DNA of 64,000 nucleotides from Varanus komodoensis (lineage: Eukaryota; Chordata; Lepidosauria; Squamata; Varanidae), in the NCBI RefSeq assembly GCF_004798865.1, contig NW_025335268.1:113489741-113553740 (forward strand), in the 5' to 3' direction. How positions within the stretch are numbered: position 1 is the first letter of the stretch; each line of letters starts with the position of its first letter. The notes under the pieces were generated by a model. That model had not been told where the DNA came from. It saw only the letters and a program-made list of their open reading frames with translations, and did no database searches. This document shows, one piece after another, positions 20,891 to 32,057 of the stretch. Position numbers and translations under genes: made by a program.

Positions 20891-22650
20891 CTTTCTTCTT
20901 CATAGTATCTGTGCAATCATACATATGGGCGACTAGCAAGCTTACCATCCAGGAGGAGGGGGCTGTCATCACTGGAAAATTGAGGAGAGAACCGTCCTTC
21001 TGAAAGTGTAGTCCCGTCTGGCGTGGATGTCTAGCTGGTAATGGCAGATGAAGGTTGAAGGTGTGGACCATGTTGTGGCCTTGTAGATCTCTTGGAGTGA
21101 GACACTAGCAAGTAACACAGTGGATGTGGCTTGTGCCACTTTGAGTAAGTGCATGGGCAGTCTGTTAGTGGGATCTTGGCCATCTCATAGGCGAGTGAGA
21201 TGGTGCTGGAGACCCATTTAGAAAGTCTTTGTCTGAAGATGGGCTCCCCTGCTCTGGGGCCCTCCTGATATCGAGGAAGTGAAGTGTGGCCTCGATGGGG
21301 GTGGATGGGTTGGGGAAGAAGGAGGGGAGGATGATGTCCTGATTGACGTGGAAGAGGGAGGTCACCTTTGGAGCAAAACGTAGGTCAGGGCGGAGGACAA
21401 CCTTGTCCCTGTAGAATGTGGTGAAGGGAGTGTTGATCCGCATGGCAGCCAGTTCACTGGCACGATGGGTGGAGGTAGAGGTGATGGACATTGGAGTCTT
21501 CCAAGAGAGGAGGCAGAGGTCTGACATGGCCATGGGCTTGTAAGGCCTCCTTGTGAGGGATTCTAAAACCACGGAGAGGCTCCAGGAGGGGATGTGGGGC
21601 CTGACACATCCACTCCAGGGGGTGGGTAAACACAGAGGACCCTTGGATAGGTGGGTGAAAATGGGAGATGGCTGCCAGGTGGACTCTTATAGAGGAAGGA
21701 GAGAGGCCTGCAGCTAAATGGGTCTGTAGGTATGCCAGGATGTGCTCAATGGAAGAACAGGAGGGGTCAAGGCCCTGAGCTGTGGCAGAGGATGCGAAGG
21801 CTCTCCATTTCACTAGGTAAGAGTGACAGGTGGAGGGTTTTAGGGCAGCCTGCAGGATGGTGGCGACCACAGGAGAGAGAGATCCATAAGCATCAGTCAA
21901 GGGGTGATCCTCCAGGCTGTCAGGTGGAGGGTCCTGATGTCTGGGTGTAGGACCCTGCCCTGGTCCTGCGACAGCAGGCTGGGGAGAAAGGGAAGGTGGA
22001 AGAACTTGCTCCCGGACAGGCAAAGGAGGAGGGGAAGCCAGGGCTGTCTCAGCCACCAGTGGGTGACAAGGATGCAGCTGGTCCTGTCATTCTGGAGTTT
22101 GGCTACCACCCTGGTCATCAAGGGAAAGGGAGGGAAGGCATAGAAGAGGGCCCCCTCCCTCCCATCTAAGAAGAAAGGTATCCCCCAGGAATCCCCTGCC
22201 CTGTCCTGTCACATTTGGTGTTTGTGGGGGTGGCAAAGAGGTCCACCTTGGGGTGCCCCCATTTCTAACACAGTGCGTGAAAGGCGGAGGCTTTGAACTC
22301 CCACTCATGTGGGAGGGAGTCTGCTAGGGTGTTGAGGTTGACCTGCCACATGGATGGCTCTGATGGCAATGCCCCTCTGGATGCCCCAGTGCCAGATGGA
22401 GGTCACCAGGGTTGCGAGATGGGCAGAATGTGTTCCCCCTTGTTTGTTCAGGTTGTACATGATGGTGGTGTGTGGCTACCTGAACGTGGCCACAGGGTGT
22501 CAGGGTGTCTTGGAAGGGCACGAGGGCCTTCTGTTTTGCCAGCAACTCCAACATGTTGATGTGGAGACGGGCTTCGTCTGGATCCCAGTGGCCTTGTGTG
22601 CCCATGTCTGCACAGTGAGCACCCCAGCCTGTGTTGGACATGAAAATCAG
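20545..22650 (-). mobile_element. DIRS tyrosine-recombinase retrotransposon, copy 2 (fossil)
   Basis: Minus-strand order: an RNase H segment (22641 downward, with GWGAHCADMGTQGHWD and LHINMLELLAKQKALVPF), a P-rich linker, then the tyrosine recombinase N-terminal domain (22056-21454: STCHSYLVKWRAFASSA, HILAYLQTHLAAGLSPSS) and its catalytic part (21572-21165: THRASELAAMRINTPF, SLFHVNQDIILPSFFPNP). The 3' arms follow. Gag and most of RT are absent. The copy is broken in several places but its reading is much better kept than in copy 1. It begins at nearly the same point of the element as copy 1 does. Confidence 0.88.
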
Positions 22651-24389
22651 TGGTAAATTACTTTCCCCCTTAGCAAGTTAATTACTTGCTTAGCAGGTTT
22701 CAGTAAAGTTAACACTAGTACTGTTACAGCAGCATGCATAATATCTATACTTTATTGTGTTGATCCCCTCCTGGAGCAATAACAAAAACAATTAAGTGGT
22801 CCAGAATGACTCCCCAGTAATGTTCAAGTGGTCCGTGAAAATAATGTTTTGAAACCCTCTTCTCTTGGCCATTTTTGACCAGGTGTTCTAACATTTTCTG
22901 TTATGGGAATGTTAGTTTCTTGAAGCATTCCTGAATATATGAGCATTGGAACGCTTTTGGAAACATTACCACCTCAGCCTGCAGAAATATTCTAAAAGTG
23001 TTTTTCTTATTGGTTCCAGTTAATCCTTTGCTTTATCCCAGTTGTAAGACCTTGAACCATAGTTTTAAAAATGTTCTGATCCTATCATTAGTTTCATTTC
23101 ATGGTACTAAGTCCACATGGCTGTCCTTCAAGTTTCTGTCCTGATGGGAATTTCTATAAGAACTTGTCTAATATTTGGATTTAACTTTGAGCAGTATCCT
23201 TGATTTTTAGTCCAATTCTGAGGAGACCCTGGCATTTCATACTTTGAATTAACAGGCCATCATTGTTTTGTTTTGTTTTGTTTTTGAATATATATATTTA
23301 TAAAGTCAGGTTTCCAACATACGTACCTTTTGATAAGTTACACTCAAAGCAAAAATGTTTTTTATGGTGGGAGTTCTGATTGCATGACAGCCAAATTTCA
23401 GTGTTAACTATTGATGGGAAAAGCTGAAGAAAATAGACATAGATGTGGCTGATGACAGAACTTTGCTGTTATTCCATTGATTCCACTGAAAATATTGCTC
23501 ATCCCTGGCATGCTTTTCTTTCTTCTGAAAACTTGGAAATATGTGTGGTGAGAAGTAATTCAGCTACATCATTCCCTTTCCTCAAAGTGGCATACACACA
23601 TCATACTTCTCACCTTACAATCCCAGCCCCTGTGAATTCCCTGCTCATTCTATAAAGCCCCCAAAGGCTGAAACTGAATGAATTCCACAGCCATCCCAGA
23701 ATTTCCTTCTGCTGCACAGGATACCAAAACGGTTATTCACATTCAAGGCAAGGCCAACAAATTCTGAGAGTTCTGAACTGGAAAGGAAAGGACAGCCTTG
23801 ACATTTCAGGGAGCAGGAAAATGGAGGTGAAGGGTACTTCAAAGGCGCATGTCTAGACGATGCTTTCCTGTCTCAAAAGATCATGTGTGGTCCAGTGGAA
23901 GAAAGAGAAAGGAGACCTGTCAAGTCTCATTGACCACAGGTAATGGTATGGGGTAATTTCTTCTGATAATGTCACCAAAAAAGGAAATCCTACAGACTAA
24001 ACTCATTATAGTCTCAGGGAAATGTCAAAAGTAGAGTGGCGGGGGGGATTCTTTTTTTTTCAGATCAGGATGCTGCTGCAAAGCTGTTTGAGATGCAGTC
24101 CATTCTGTCATGGAAAGGTATGATTCTTGCAGGGCTTTGGGAGGCAATCCATTTTCATATTAACTATTAAGAAACTCAGAGCCACTGAATTATCTTGTTT
24201 AAAACAAAAAAACCCACTGCCTTTGTAAAAGTGGAAGGTAATATCTTCCACATTTCCACAGAACAAGGCACACCAGATGCCAATTCTAGGATTAAACAGC
24301 CCCCCCCCCCGCATTTTATTTATAGGTCATAACATGCCTTCCTTCAGTTCACCAAGACCATGATGGCAGCTAACTATACCCAGCATCTA
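22651..24389. other. Unclassified non-coding stretch
   Basis: No gene. It holds (TTTTG)n at about 23262-23285 and a poly-C run at 24301-24310. Confidence 0.4.
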
Positions 24390-24394
24390 GCTAG

Positions 24395-24435
24395 CCTAAA
24401 AAGGCAGGATATAAATATAATAAACAAACAAATAC
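24395..24435 (+). repeat. SINE 3' tail remnant
   Basis: aaaaaggcaggatataaata followed by taataaacaaacaaa matches the 3' end of the tRNA-head SINEs at 26140-26185 and 26625-26665. The head is missing. Confidence 0.5.
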
Positions 24436-24584
24436 TATGGCTGTTGCTTTAACTAAAGCCAAGTACACAGAAGCCTTCCATGTGCTGAATGAACATGCAG
24501 AGTAGGTCTCAGGGCCATGCAGGCAAGTCCCAGCTCCTGTCATTACTATACATAACCCACCATGATCCCCTAACAAAATTCCTT

Positions 24585-24638
24585 TTGAAGGAAGGAAGGA
24601 AGGAAGGAAGGAAGGAAGGAAGGAAGGAAGGAAGGAAG
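24585..24638 (+). repeat. (GAAG)n microsatellite
   Basis: About 13 tetranucleotide units. Confidence 0.95.
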
Positions 24639-25149
24639 TCTCCAAATATACAGGAAATGTGAAGACCTCCCATATTCAAGAATGGACCCTTATGATTTCC
24701 ATAGTTATCCATATCTCTACATGCAAAGAAATTCCATTGCTAATCATCACTAAGCATTTGTCAGAGAAGCACAGCAACAACACACATCAACAGCAGAGGA
24801 CAGGGGCAGACCATACAGTCCCAATCATTCATCAGTACATGGAGAGAGTTGTATGGACACCTCTCACAAGTGTATCTTTCTTCTTGAGATTATCACTCTT
24901 TAGGAAGTAGTTCAGGATCCTGATAAACTAGCCACATACCTAAACTGAACTGAGTTAGTTCAGCTCAGTAATGCTCACTAGTGGAAAATTGAGAGCTACT
25001 GAAGTACAGGCAGTCATCATGATAATTCCCATAATCTCCAAGGAGAGTCAAAATCTTCCAGTACCTGTACTAAATTTTTGCAACAAACCAGGTCTAGAGA
25101 GAGTTTTAATCCAGAAGAAGGTCTTTCCTAAAATGAAAGGATTTTAATT
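24639..25149. other. Unclassified non-coding stretch
   Basis: Nothing recognisable. Confidence 0.35.
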
Positions 25150-25292
25150 GCTGATTCACAACTTTCCCCATTTTTTATTTTTTTATAGACAGAAAAAAAT
25201 AAATACAACATATCACAACAATAATAATATAACATAACAAGAACACAATAATGTAAAAAAAATGATAAAGTGCCCCCGCTGATTCACAACTT
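25150..25292 (-). mobile_element. Very short LINE 3' insertion with 15-bp target duplication
   Basis: gctgattcacaactt occurs at 25150-25164 and 25278-25292. Between them lie 113 bases that read, on the minus strand, as T/A-rich 3' UTR ending in an A-rich tail. This is what a severely 5'-truncated L1-like retroposition leaves. The sequence differs from the 3' UTR of the L1 copies at 42234 and 45106, so it comes from another subfamily. Confidence 0.75.
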
Positions 25293-25311
25293 CAAAATAC
25301 TTTGCATTACA

Positions 25312-25412
25312 ACAGGAAACAGAAACACAGAAACAGAATGAGTCAGAAGGGGTCTCCCAGGCCATCTAGTCTGATCCCTGGCTCGAGCTGGTTCTACTCA
25401 TTACATGCCTAC
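25312..25412 (-). mobile_element. CR1 3' end fragment (same subfamily as copies 1 and 2)
   Basis: gagtcagaaggggtctccca followed by ggccatctagtctga is nearly identical to 38190-38230 and to the reverse complement of 12295-12330. It is a 5'-truncated CR1 reduced to about 100 bases. Confidence 0.85.
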
Positions 25413-25744
25413 AATATATGGTTGCTTGGAAAAGTCATTCACCCACAAATAATGTGAGGATTCAGAGAGAACAAGGAATTCTTGGAGAGAAATGGCAGAT
25501 GAGATCAATTTCCTTGTGAATCAAAGGACCAAAATTCCTGTGGAGACTCAGTTTCACGGCATCACTGTCCAGTACATTAAATATACAGATGCTAGATGCC
25601 CAAATTAGTCCATGTTTTAGTTTAGTTCTCTTTGCCATCATCTTCTCAGAGAAGCAGTTTGATCCTGGGCTGATAGTCAGGAAGTACAAAGGAGTAAAAA
25701 AGTTCAAGTGGAGTTACTTTATACTCACATTAAATTGTTCAGCT
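25413..25744. other. Unclassified non-coding stretch
   Basis: No recognisable feature. Confidence 0.35.
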
Positions 25745-25943
25745 ACTATTATTATTGCATAGACCCTGTCTTTTTTTTTCTTTAGCAAGGGACCCAAGGC
25801 ATGCATGATTCTCCTTGTCTCAATTTATACTCACAACAACCCTGTAAGGTAGATTAGACTAAGAATGAGTGATTGGCCCAAATTCACCCAGAGAATGTCA
25901 TGGCAAAGTAGAACCTGGGTCTCCTGGATCCCAGTCCAGCACT
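25745..25943 (-). mobile_element. tRNA-head CORE/MIR-like SINE, antisense
   Basis: It reads antisense to the SINE that follows: tcacaacaaccctgtaaggt, gattggcccaaattcaccca, gaacctgggtctcctggatc, ending with the head at cactgg. It lies head-to-head with the next copy. Confidence 0.75.
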
Positions 25944-25947
25944 GGAA

Positions 25948-26185
25948 AGCCAGTGTGGTGTAGTGGTTAAGAGCATGGGACTGGGACTCAGACAATCTGG
26001 GTTCTAGTCCCCGCTCAGCCATGAAGTCAACTGGGTGACTTTGGGCCAGTCACAGACTCTCGGCCCAACCTACCTCACAGGGTTGTTGTTGTGGGGATAA
26101 GATGGAGGAGGAGAATGATGTAAGCTGCCTTGAGCCCTTTGTAGGAAAAAGGCAGGATATAAATAAATCATAGCTAAATAAATAA
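25948..26185 (+). mobile_element. tRNA-head CORE/MIR-like SINE, sense
   Basis: A tRNA-derived head with a Pol III A box (tggtgtagtgg, 25956-25966) and B box (ggttctagtcc, 26000-26010). It is followed by a MIR/CORE-like body (gtgactttgggccagtcac, cctacctcacagggttgttg) and a tail ending gatataaataaat. It resembles the SINE body common in squamates; I do not assign a published name. It does not end in a BovB-type tail, so it is not a Sauria SINE. Confidence 0.85.
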
Positions 26186-26194
26186 TCGCTGCTC

Positions 26195-26265
26195 CTTTAT
26201 ACTTTTTTCTTTCTTACATTTCTATGCTGCCCAGTTGGTATTTCTGAGTAGTTCACAACAATTAG
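26195..26265 (-). mobile_element. Short LINE 3' end remnant (L2-like)
   Basis: acatttctatgctgcccagt … gtagttcacaacaatt matches the antisense 3' end of L2-like LINEs (compare 17120-17175, 43075-43120, 61500-61575). Confidence 0.45.
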
Positions 26266-26424
26266 AACTAACTACAACATAAGAATCAACTAAAAATATG
26301 TTGTCCTTTATGTTATCGATGTGTTCTTACATTAAAGAGGGGATAATACATAGTTTTGACAAGTATGCAAACTCTGGCTTCCACTAAGCTCAGAATCCCT
26401 GTCTTAGTGCTATGTTTGCACACC
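26266..26424. other. Spacer
   Basis: No recognisable feature. Confidence 0.3.
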
Positions 26425-26665
26425 AGCCAGTGTGGTAAGAGTGGTTAGAGTGCTGGATTGGGACTTGGGAAACCTGGGTTCTGCGTAGTCTCCACTCAGC
26501 CATGAAATGCTGTGGGTCACTTTGGGCCAGTCATTGCTTCTCAGCCTAACCTACTTCACATGGTTATTGTGAGTATAAGATTAAGAGGAGGGAGGAAGAT
26601 TATGTAAGTCACCATGAATTCCTTGAAAGAAAAAAAAGGCAAAATATAAATATAATGCATTAACA
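26425..26665 (+). mobile_element. tRNA-head CORE/MIR-like SINE
   Basis: Same layout as 25948-26185: gagtggttagagtgctgga, gtcactttgggccagtcatt, cctaacctacttcacatgg and tail gcaaaatataaatataatgc. More diverged, so older or from another subfamily. Confidence 0.8.
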
Positions 26666-26984
26666 AAGTTCTGCTACCAACCTGAACATTTTACCTCCCC
26701 AGTTCCAGTGTCTTCACATCTAATGCAGCCTTGCTATCCTCTTTCAGGTTTATCATCACCCTTGTTTTAAAAAGCCCTTCTAAGCACATAATGGCCAATT
26801 ATTTTTCACTGGTTATGGGGAGGGGGCATTTACTGGAAGAAAAACTGCTTGACCCATTTCCAGGTTCTGTCCAAATCCCAGGTGAGAACACATTGAAGAA
26901 TATGGTGCTTATCCTGCAAAGTTACCTAGAGCTAGCATTCCAAAAGTGGTGTGGAGAGATCTTCAACATGATATCCACCACTTC

Positions 26985-27065
26985 TAGACAAGCCTGCCCC
27001 AACTTGGTACCCTCTGGATAGGTTGGAATACAATACCCATAACTCCCAACCAGCTTGGAAATGTG
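26985..27065 (+). repeat. MITE remnant ('ccctctggatag…aactcccaac')
   Basis: cctgccccaacttggtaccc followed by ataactcccaaccagcttgg resembles the 'ccaacctggtgccctccagatg…actcccatca' non-autonomous DNA transposon family. Confidence 0.5.
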
Positions 27066-27634
27066 ATGGGATATAAATGTAATAAACAATCAGCTGATCA
27101 GCCAGTTTGTTAGCTTCTTCCCCAAACCATGCCTCCTTTCCAGACATGGAAAAGCGCAAATCATCAGTACAGATTCTTGCAAAGTTCAGACTGGCTGACC
27201 TCATGAAGTTTAGTCAATTGTAGATCCTTCTGAGGCCAACATGCCTCACCCTGATGCAAATGAGCATAGAACTGGAGAGCAAAGAATGTTAAAAGAAACA
27301 ATTCAATGTGGGGAAAGAGTAATTCTTTGCATGTGACCATCAAGTTAAGGCTACATGACCAATATCACAACCACTTTTCCTTGAAGTTCTCCTGCACTGC
27401 TGGCACACTTCTTAAATTAGGAATGAGAAGAACCTAGATAACTTGGGTGATTTGAAATAGAATGGCAAAGATTTCTGATTCCAACTTGTTTAATAATAAT
27501 TATTAAATTACTCTCCCCTGCCCTACAGTATACTCCTCAAAGGCAGAAAGATGTGTGGGGGTGGCGACAGGGGACTTTAACCAGGAATAGATTTTTGTAT
27601 AGAAGAACCATTATCTTCATTTAAGCAAATTTGC
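27066..27634. other. Unclassified non-coding stretch
   Basis: Nothing recognisable. Confidence 0.35.
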
Positions 27635-27893
27635 AGGTTCAGAATTATTTATAATATTTATACCCCATTTTTTTTTCCTTTCAAGAAATTCAAGATGGCT
27701 GACATAATTATCCTCCTGCTGCTCTGAATCTATTCCTCACAACAACAACCCTGTGAAGTGGATTGAGCTGAAAGTCTGTGACTGGCCCAAACTCACCCAG
27801 TTAGCTCTATGGCTGAGTGGAGACTAGAACCCAGATTTCCTGAGTCCCAGTCCTGCACTCTTAACCGCTACACCACACTGGCTCTCCATTTAA
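27635..27893 (-). mobile_element. tRNA-head CORE/MIR-like SINE, antisense
   Basis: The complete layout is antisense: A-rich tail region at 27640, ctcacaacaacaaccctgtg, gactggcccaaactcaccca, and the head ending taaccgctacaccacactgg at about 27885. The B box is recognisable in reverse as gactagaaccc. Confidence 0.82.
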
Positions 27894-29554
27894 CTAACTG
27901 AATTCTAAGTCTCATATGCCTTTTGTCCTATGCTCCAACTGGTGAATCTCAGGGCTCTAACAAGAAAGAAAGTAGATCCTGTAAGCTCACCTCTAGTTTA
28001 AATGTTCCAAGCATATGGAGAGGAGCCAACTCTATGCATTCTGACAAAGAACTGAAATCTGCCACAAGAAGAAGGCATGGAATCCATAGCAAAAATAGGT
28101 CCAGGTCTCCATTATCAGAGTTGCACAGCAGTTCGTTTCTAAAACAGCTCCCACCTGGCTGGACTAATGCCTAAAGAGGTTCAGACCGATCAAAACCAAT
28201 GCAAACAATCCTTCCATTCCATCTGATAGATTAAGCCATCACCATTTTCAAAAAGCCTTTGAAGCCAGCAAGTAAAATTTCTCACAGTGCAGTCCTGTGC
28301 ATGTCAGCTCAACAGTAAGCTCCATGGCATTCAGCAGAGCCTGACTGAAGTCACAGAGACAGAACTACACCTAAATCATAATTCATACAAGTCTTTCAGT
28401 GTTTACCAAACTTCCTGCTCTGCAATCTTGCACACCATATCACATGACTTTAAATGACATTTTCCTCTTAATATATCAGGAGGAAAACATTATTCAGTAT
28501 TTCTCAAAGAAAGCAGAATTAACTTTCAAGGGTTTCATTTAGGTGAAGGGTCTGGAGAGAGTGAGGGTGGGGAGAGAGGGAGCAGGGAGGAAGGGAGAGT
28601 TAAAACAAAGAAATAAAGGGAGCTTCCAAACAGGTGGGAATATGGCTTTGTTTAGTTTCAGCTCTAGAGAGGATTCCAATATCAAAACAATAGTTCTGTT
28701 TTCTGAAGCACTGTTTTCAGTTCTACATTTGTACTGGGTACAGTCCATCAAGATGGTATATTCATTTCAATATATCTTGGGCAAAACTCACATGGTGGAA
28801 CTGTCTTTCCTAAAATGTAGCATACATTCCAGCAGAGTGTCCATTATTGTGATTATGAATAAACTTCAAGTATTTTGAAGAGATTTAATCCTCTTGTCTC
28901 CTCCTTTCAACTTCCTTTTTATCAAGGCTTTCATTTAAAAGAAATGTATTCTCTTGAAGTCAAATGTGACTGTATTGGACCTACTAGGCAATTCCCTCTT
29001 AAATAGATATTAAATCTGATGATAGCGCTATGGTCACCATTTCCAACTGGTTCAACAACATTTTCATCTACACTAGGTTGTGAGTGGCACCAATCATCCT
29101 CTGGATGATTCCAATACCAACTGATCATGGCCAGAGTCATCTAAGACACCTAGAATTTGCATTATTGGAACATGCATTTATCCTGTTAATGTGAGGGTAA
29201 CTGAAGTCACCCATTACTTCAATAATTCCTTATTTTCCACTTAAGATTGCTTTGAATATTCTGGTTCAGTCTGGGGAATGATGGCAGGCTTCTAGTAATG
29301 AATTTGTACTATAACTACTGTTTTTGAAGGGGAATTACTATAAAAGAAGAATCTAGTTGTTCTCCACCCCAACTGTTTGTAATTGGAGAGTGTAAGCAAG
29401 CATTATCATAGCAATTTTTTAGACTTATTCTTCTAATATTACTTTCATTGCTGAATAGCTGGTTTTTAAATTATAGATGCCCCCAAACTCTGGTTTAAAC
29501 TAAATCCTTTGTTGATATTGTTAGTCCAGCATCAAAGCATTCATTCAGTTCATA
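27894..29554. other. Unclassified non-coding stretch
   Basis: No gene. A weak 'gcagtcctgtgcatg' motif near 28288-28330 may be an old interspersed repeat. The 111-codon frame at 28543-28878 has no family resemblance. Confidence 0.4.
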
Positions 29555-29989
29555 GTATAGACCAGGGGGTCCTTTTTGAATAGGGGGCCAGTTGAAAGGT
29601 TGCAGTGACCTTCACAGGCCAGTGAGGTGGGGGTGCCTAGAAGCACAGGCAAGTGAGGTGCTGTTGGGTACGCCCGAGGCAGCATCGGGCACGTGCGGCG
29701 GTGGCTCACTTGCTTGGAAATCTCCCAGCAAGTCCAAAACCATCTCCGAGTGAGCAGGCCACCACCTCCCCACCTGCGCTGTAAGGCAGCAGTGAGCACA
29801 CATCTATGGGAGGCAGCAGCGGTGGCAGCTTGCTCACTTGGAGACCACCTCTGAATGAGCAAGCCACCACCTCCCCACCCATGCAGCAAGTGCGTGTGCG
29901 GGGTGCGAACTGTGGCGCAGGCTGGATGGATGGCCATGGCGGGCCGGATTCGTTCCGCAGGCCATAGTTTGAGGACCCATGGTATAGAC
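29555..29989 (+). mobile_element. GC-rich hAT-type MITE with perfect 8-bp duplication
   Basis: gtatagac at 29555-29562 and 29982-29989 flanks a 419-bp body that runs from cagggggtcct to aggacccatg, imperfect inverted termini. This fits a non-autonomous hAT element (8-bp duplication). The interior is much richer in G and C than its surroundings, with several gtgagc/aagtgag units. The 187-codon minus-strand frame across it is a composition effect, with no known domain. Confidence 0.85.
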
Positions 29990-32057
29990 AGTGGCAAAAC
30001 TTTGCATAGATGAGAAGAGAATGCATGTGGGTAGAGATCAGCCACTGGGAGCATTAATGTAGCCTGCCATAACAGGCTCTGGAGATGTGCCTGTTTGAAT
30101 ATGCCCAAACAGACATTGCTTTTATTATTGGTAATCTAGAAGTAATGACCAAAAAGTTAAACACATCCATGTAAGCTATCCATGCTGTTATTATTCATCT
30201 CAATTCTATCTGAAGTACTGTGCTCCCAATAATAAGATGAGGCACAACTACCTCATTTTTTTCTCAGCACTGAGCTCTTAGAGTGTATTGGTGTTGCATT
30301 TATGAAATATTAACTCTTTTAATTCTTGGATAAGAATAGTGTTTTGTTTTCATGCCTAACTGTATAATTTGTATGCCACAAACCTCAGTACGTTAATCTC
30401 TGATCAGTTTATTTCTCAGGTATATGTTCCTATGGTTAAATTTTTAAACCTTACTTATAAAACATGTTTTTACATTTAAACAACCAGACTTGATTCTTGC
30501 AAATCAGTTGCTAAGTAAATTAGCAAATGTGCATGTCTTTTTACTGCCAATAGAACAGAGGTATGCACAGCTCCTTAGTGGATTCTCATTGCTCCAGGCC
30601 AGGCTTGCATGTTCCTAAACTGTTCACTATAGTCAGAGTGTTACATCCAGAATAGTGCTTAGCAGAGCTCCATTTTTGTTGGAAGCTGTTGGGGGAGGCA
30701 GTCTTAGTGATTTCTCTTCCCTTTTGCACCTCCATTTCCCTCCTAAAAAGCTGCTCTAGTGGTCTGGGGTAGGATCTAGAGCGGAAGGAGATGTGACGGG
30801 GGAAGGGATGGGACAACAAAGATCACCTCCTTGCCTTTATTGGATTCTGATGCCTTTCATGAAAAAAGGAGTCTTTTGGTTCATAGGATGTCTAATTTGG
30901 AGCCAAATCACTTAGCTCTGTCCTGGGGTTAGCTGGGAGAAAAGTCTTGGCAATAACTGAGAATCATGTGTCATTGTTGTTATTATTGTTATTCCAGTGA
31001 CTTTCTCCCTTTTTTGTAGTGATGCCACAACAAAGAAATCTTCACCACGCGTCCATCAATACACTTTCCATTTCTTAAAGTGATCTATAGTACACACTGG
31101 CTGGTTCAAGTGGCATAAGAACCCACCATACATGGCAAGCCACAGTGGGTTTTGATGCCAGAAGAATGCTGATAATTTCCCACACAGGTTCATGGGCATC
31201 AAAACACCTTGACAATCCACAGTTTATTTTAGGGGTTCTTTCACTCATGAAGCTTTGGCATGTCATCTGAACCCTGGGTGAAGGGAAGCAGCTAGCAAGC
31301 CACTTGGAAAGAGTGACAACTCTCCACCACCAGCACCAGCACTGGCCACCCCAAAAGTGCCTAATCAGCATTCTGGGGCAACTATCATTGGCAACTGCAA
31401 GCCCCTTTTTGCTTCCTGCAGCATTTTCATCCCTTTAACCTCTCCTCACCCAAAGATTGTGATCTCTGGTTTGACAGCCAGTTTTCAAAATCTCTTTTTG
31501 TGAGCCTGTGACAACCCCTTCAAAAAGCCAAGTGGAAGCAGACAATTTGGTTCTGCTGCAGACTTTCCTGGTCCTTGGGAGAACCAAGGGGCAGAATAGG
31601 ATGGAGAGGGGAAGCATGGTGGTTCCAATCATGTGTTGAGTACACTGTGGGTTGTGGCTTATTGCCAGTTGCATTGTTGTGACATATGAACTCATCCATT
31701 GTGTGTTGATCTACTGTTAGAGAAGTGCATGTAGTTACATTCATCTGTCTATAGAAGCACAAAGGTGACCCACCAATTCAAATGGTCCAGGCCAGACCAT
31801 ACTCAAGCCTATCAACCTGAACCACAGTTAGAAGAATATTAGAGAAGGAGTCATAACCCAATGCATGCCCTGCATTCAAAAGGTAAATGTCCTGCCCGTA
31901 AACACTGCCAGTTAGTTAGAAAAAATAAATTCTGAAATAAATGTTCATTCTATATGACAGCTTCTTGTAATCTCCCAGTTGACAAAGGGTATCTTTATCA
32001 CTTGTAGCTTTAATAAAGAGGGCCCTAACTAGGCTAAAAATATTACAATCATTCGTG
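29990..32057. other. Unclassified stretch with possible inverted ends
   Basis: No gene. gcaagccacagtgggtt near 31134-31150 and actgtgggttgtggcttatt near 31643-31662 are partly complementary, which could mark a MITE about 530 bp long. Near 31255, catgtcatctgaaccc is a common squamate repeat motif. I could not fix termini or duplications. Confidence 0.35.

Noticed and set aside
25956-26010. Possible tRNA gene (A and B boxes)
   Set aside because: The boxes belong to the head of a SINE with the full CORE-like body and tail; no cloverleaf or discriminator of a functional tRNA is evident.
25948-26185. Sauria SINE label
   Set aside because: Sauria SINEs end in a BovB-related tail; this element ends in an ataaat-type tail, so only a generic tRNA-head CORE SINE is called.
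28543-28878. 111-codon plus-strand frame
   Set aside because: Low-complexity start (GRKGELK-type from a purine run), no family resemblance, no splice context.
29545-30108. 187-codon minus-strand open frame
   Set aside because: It coincides with the GC-rich hAT MITE and its edges; no domain, and the openness follows from base composition.
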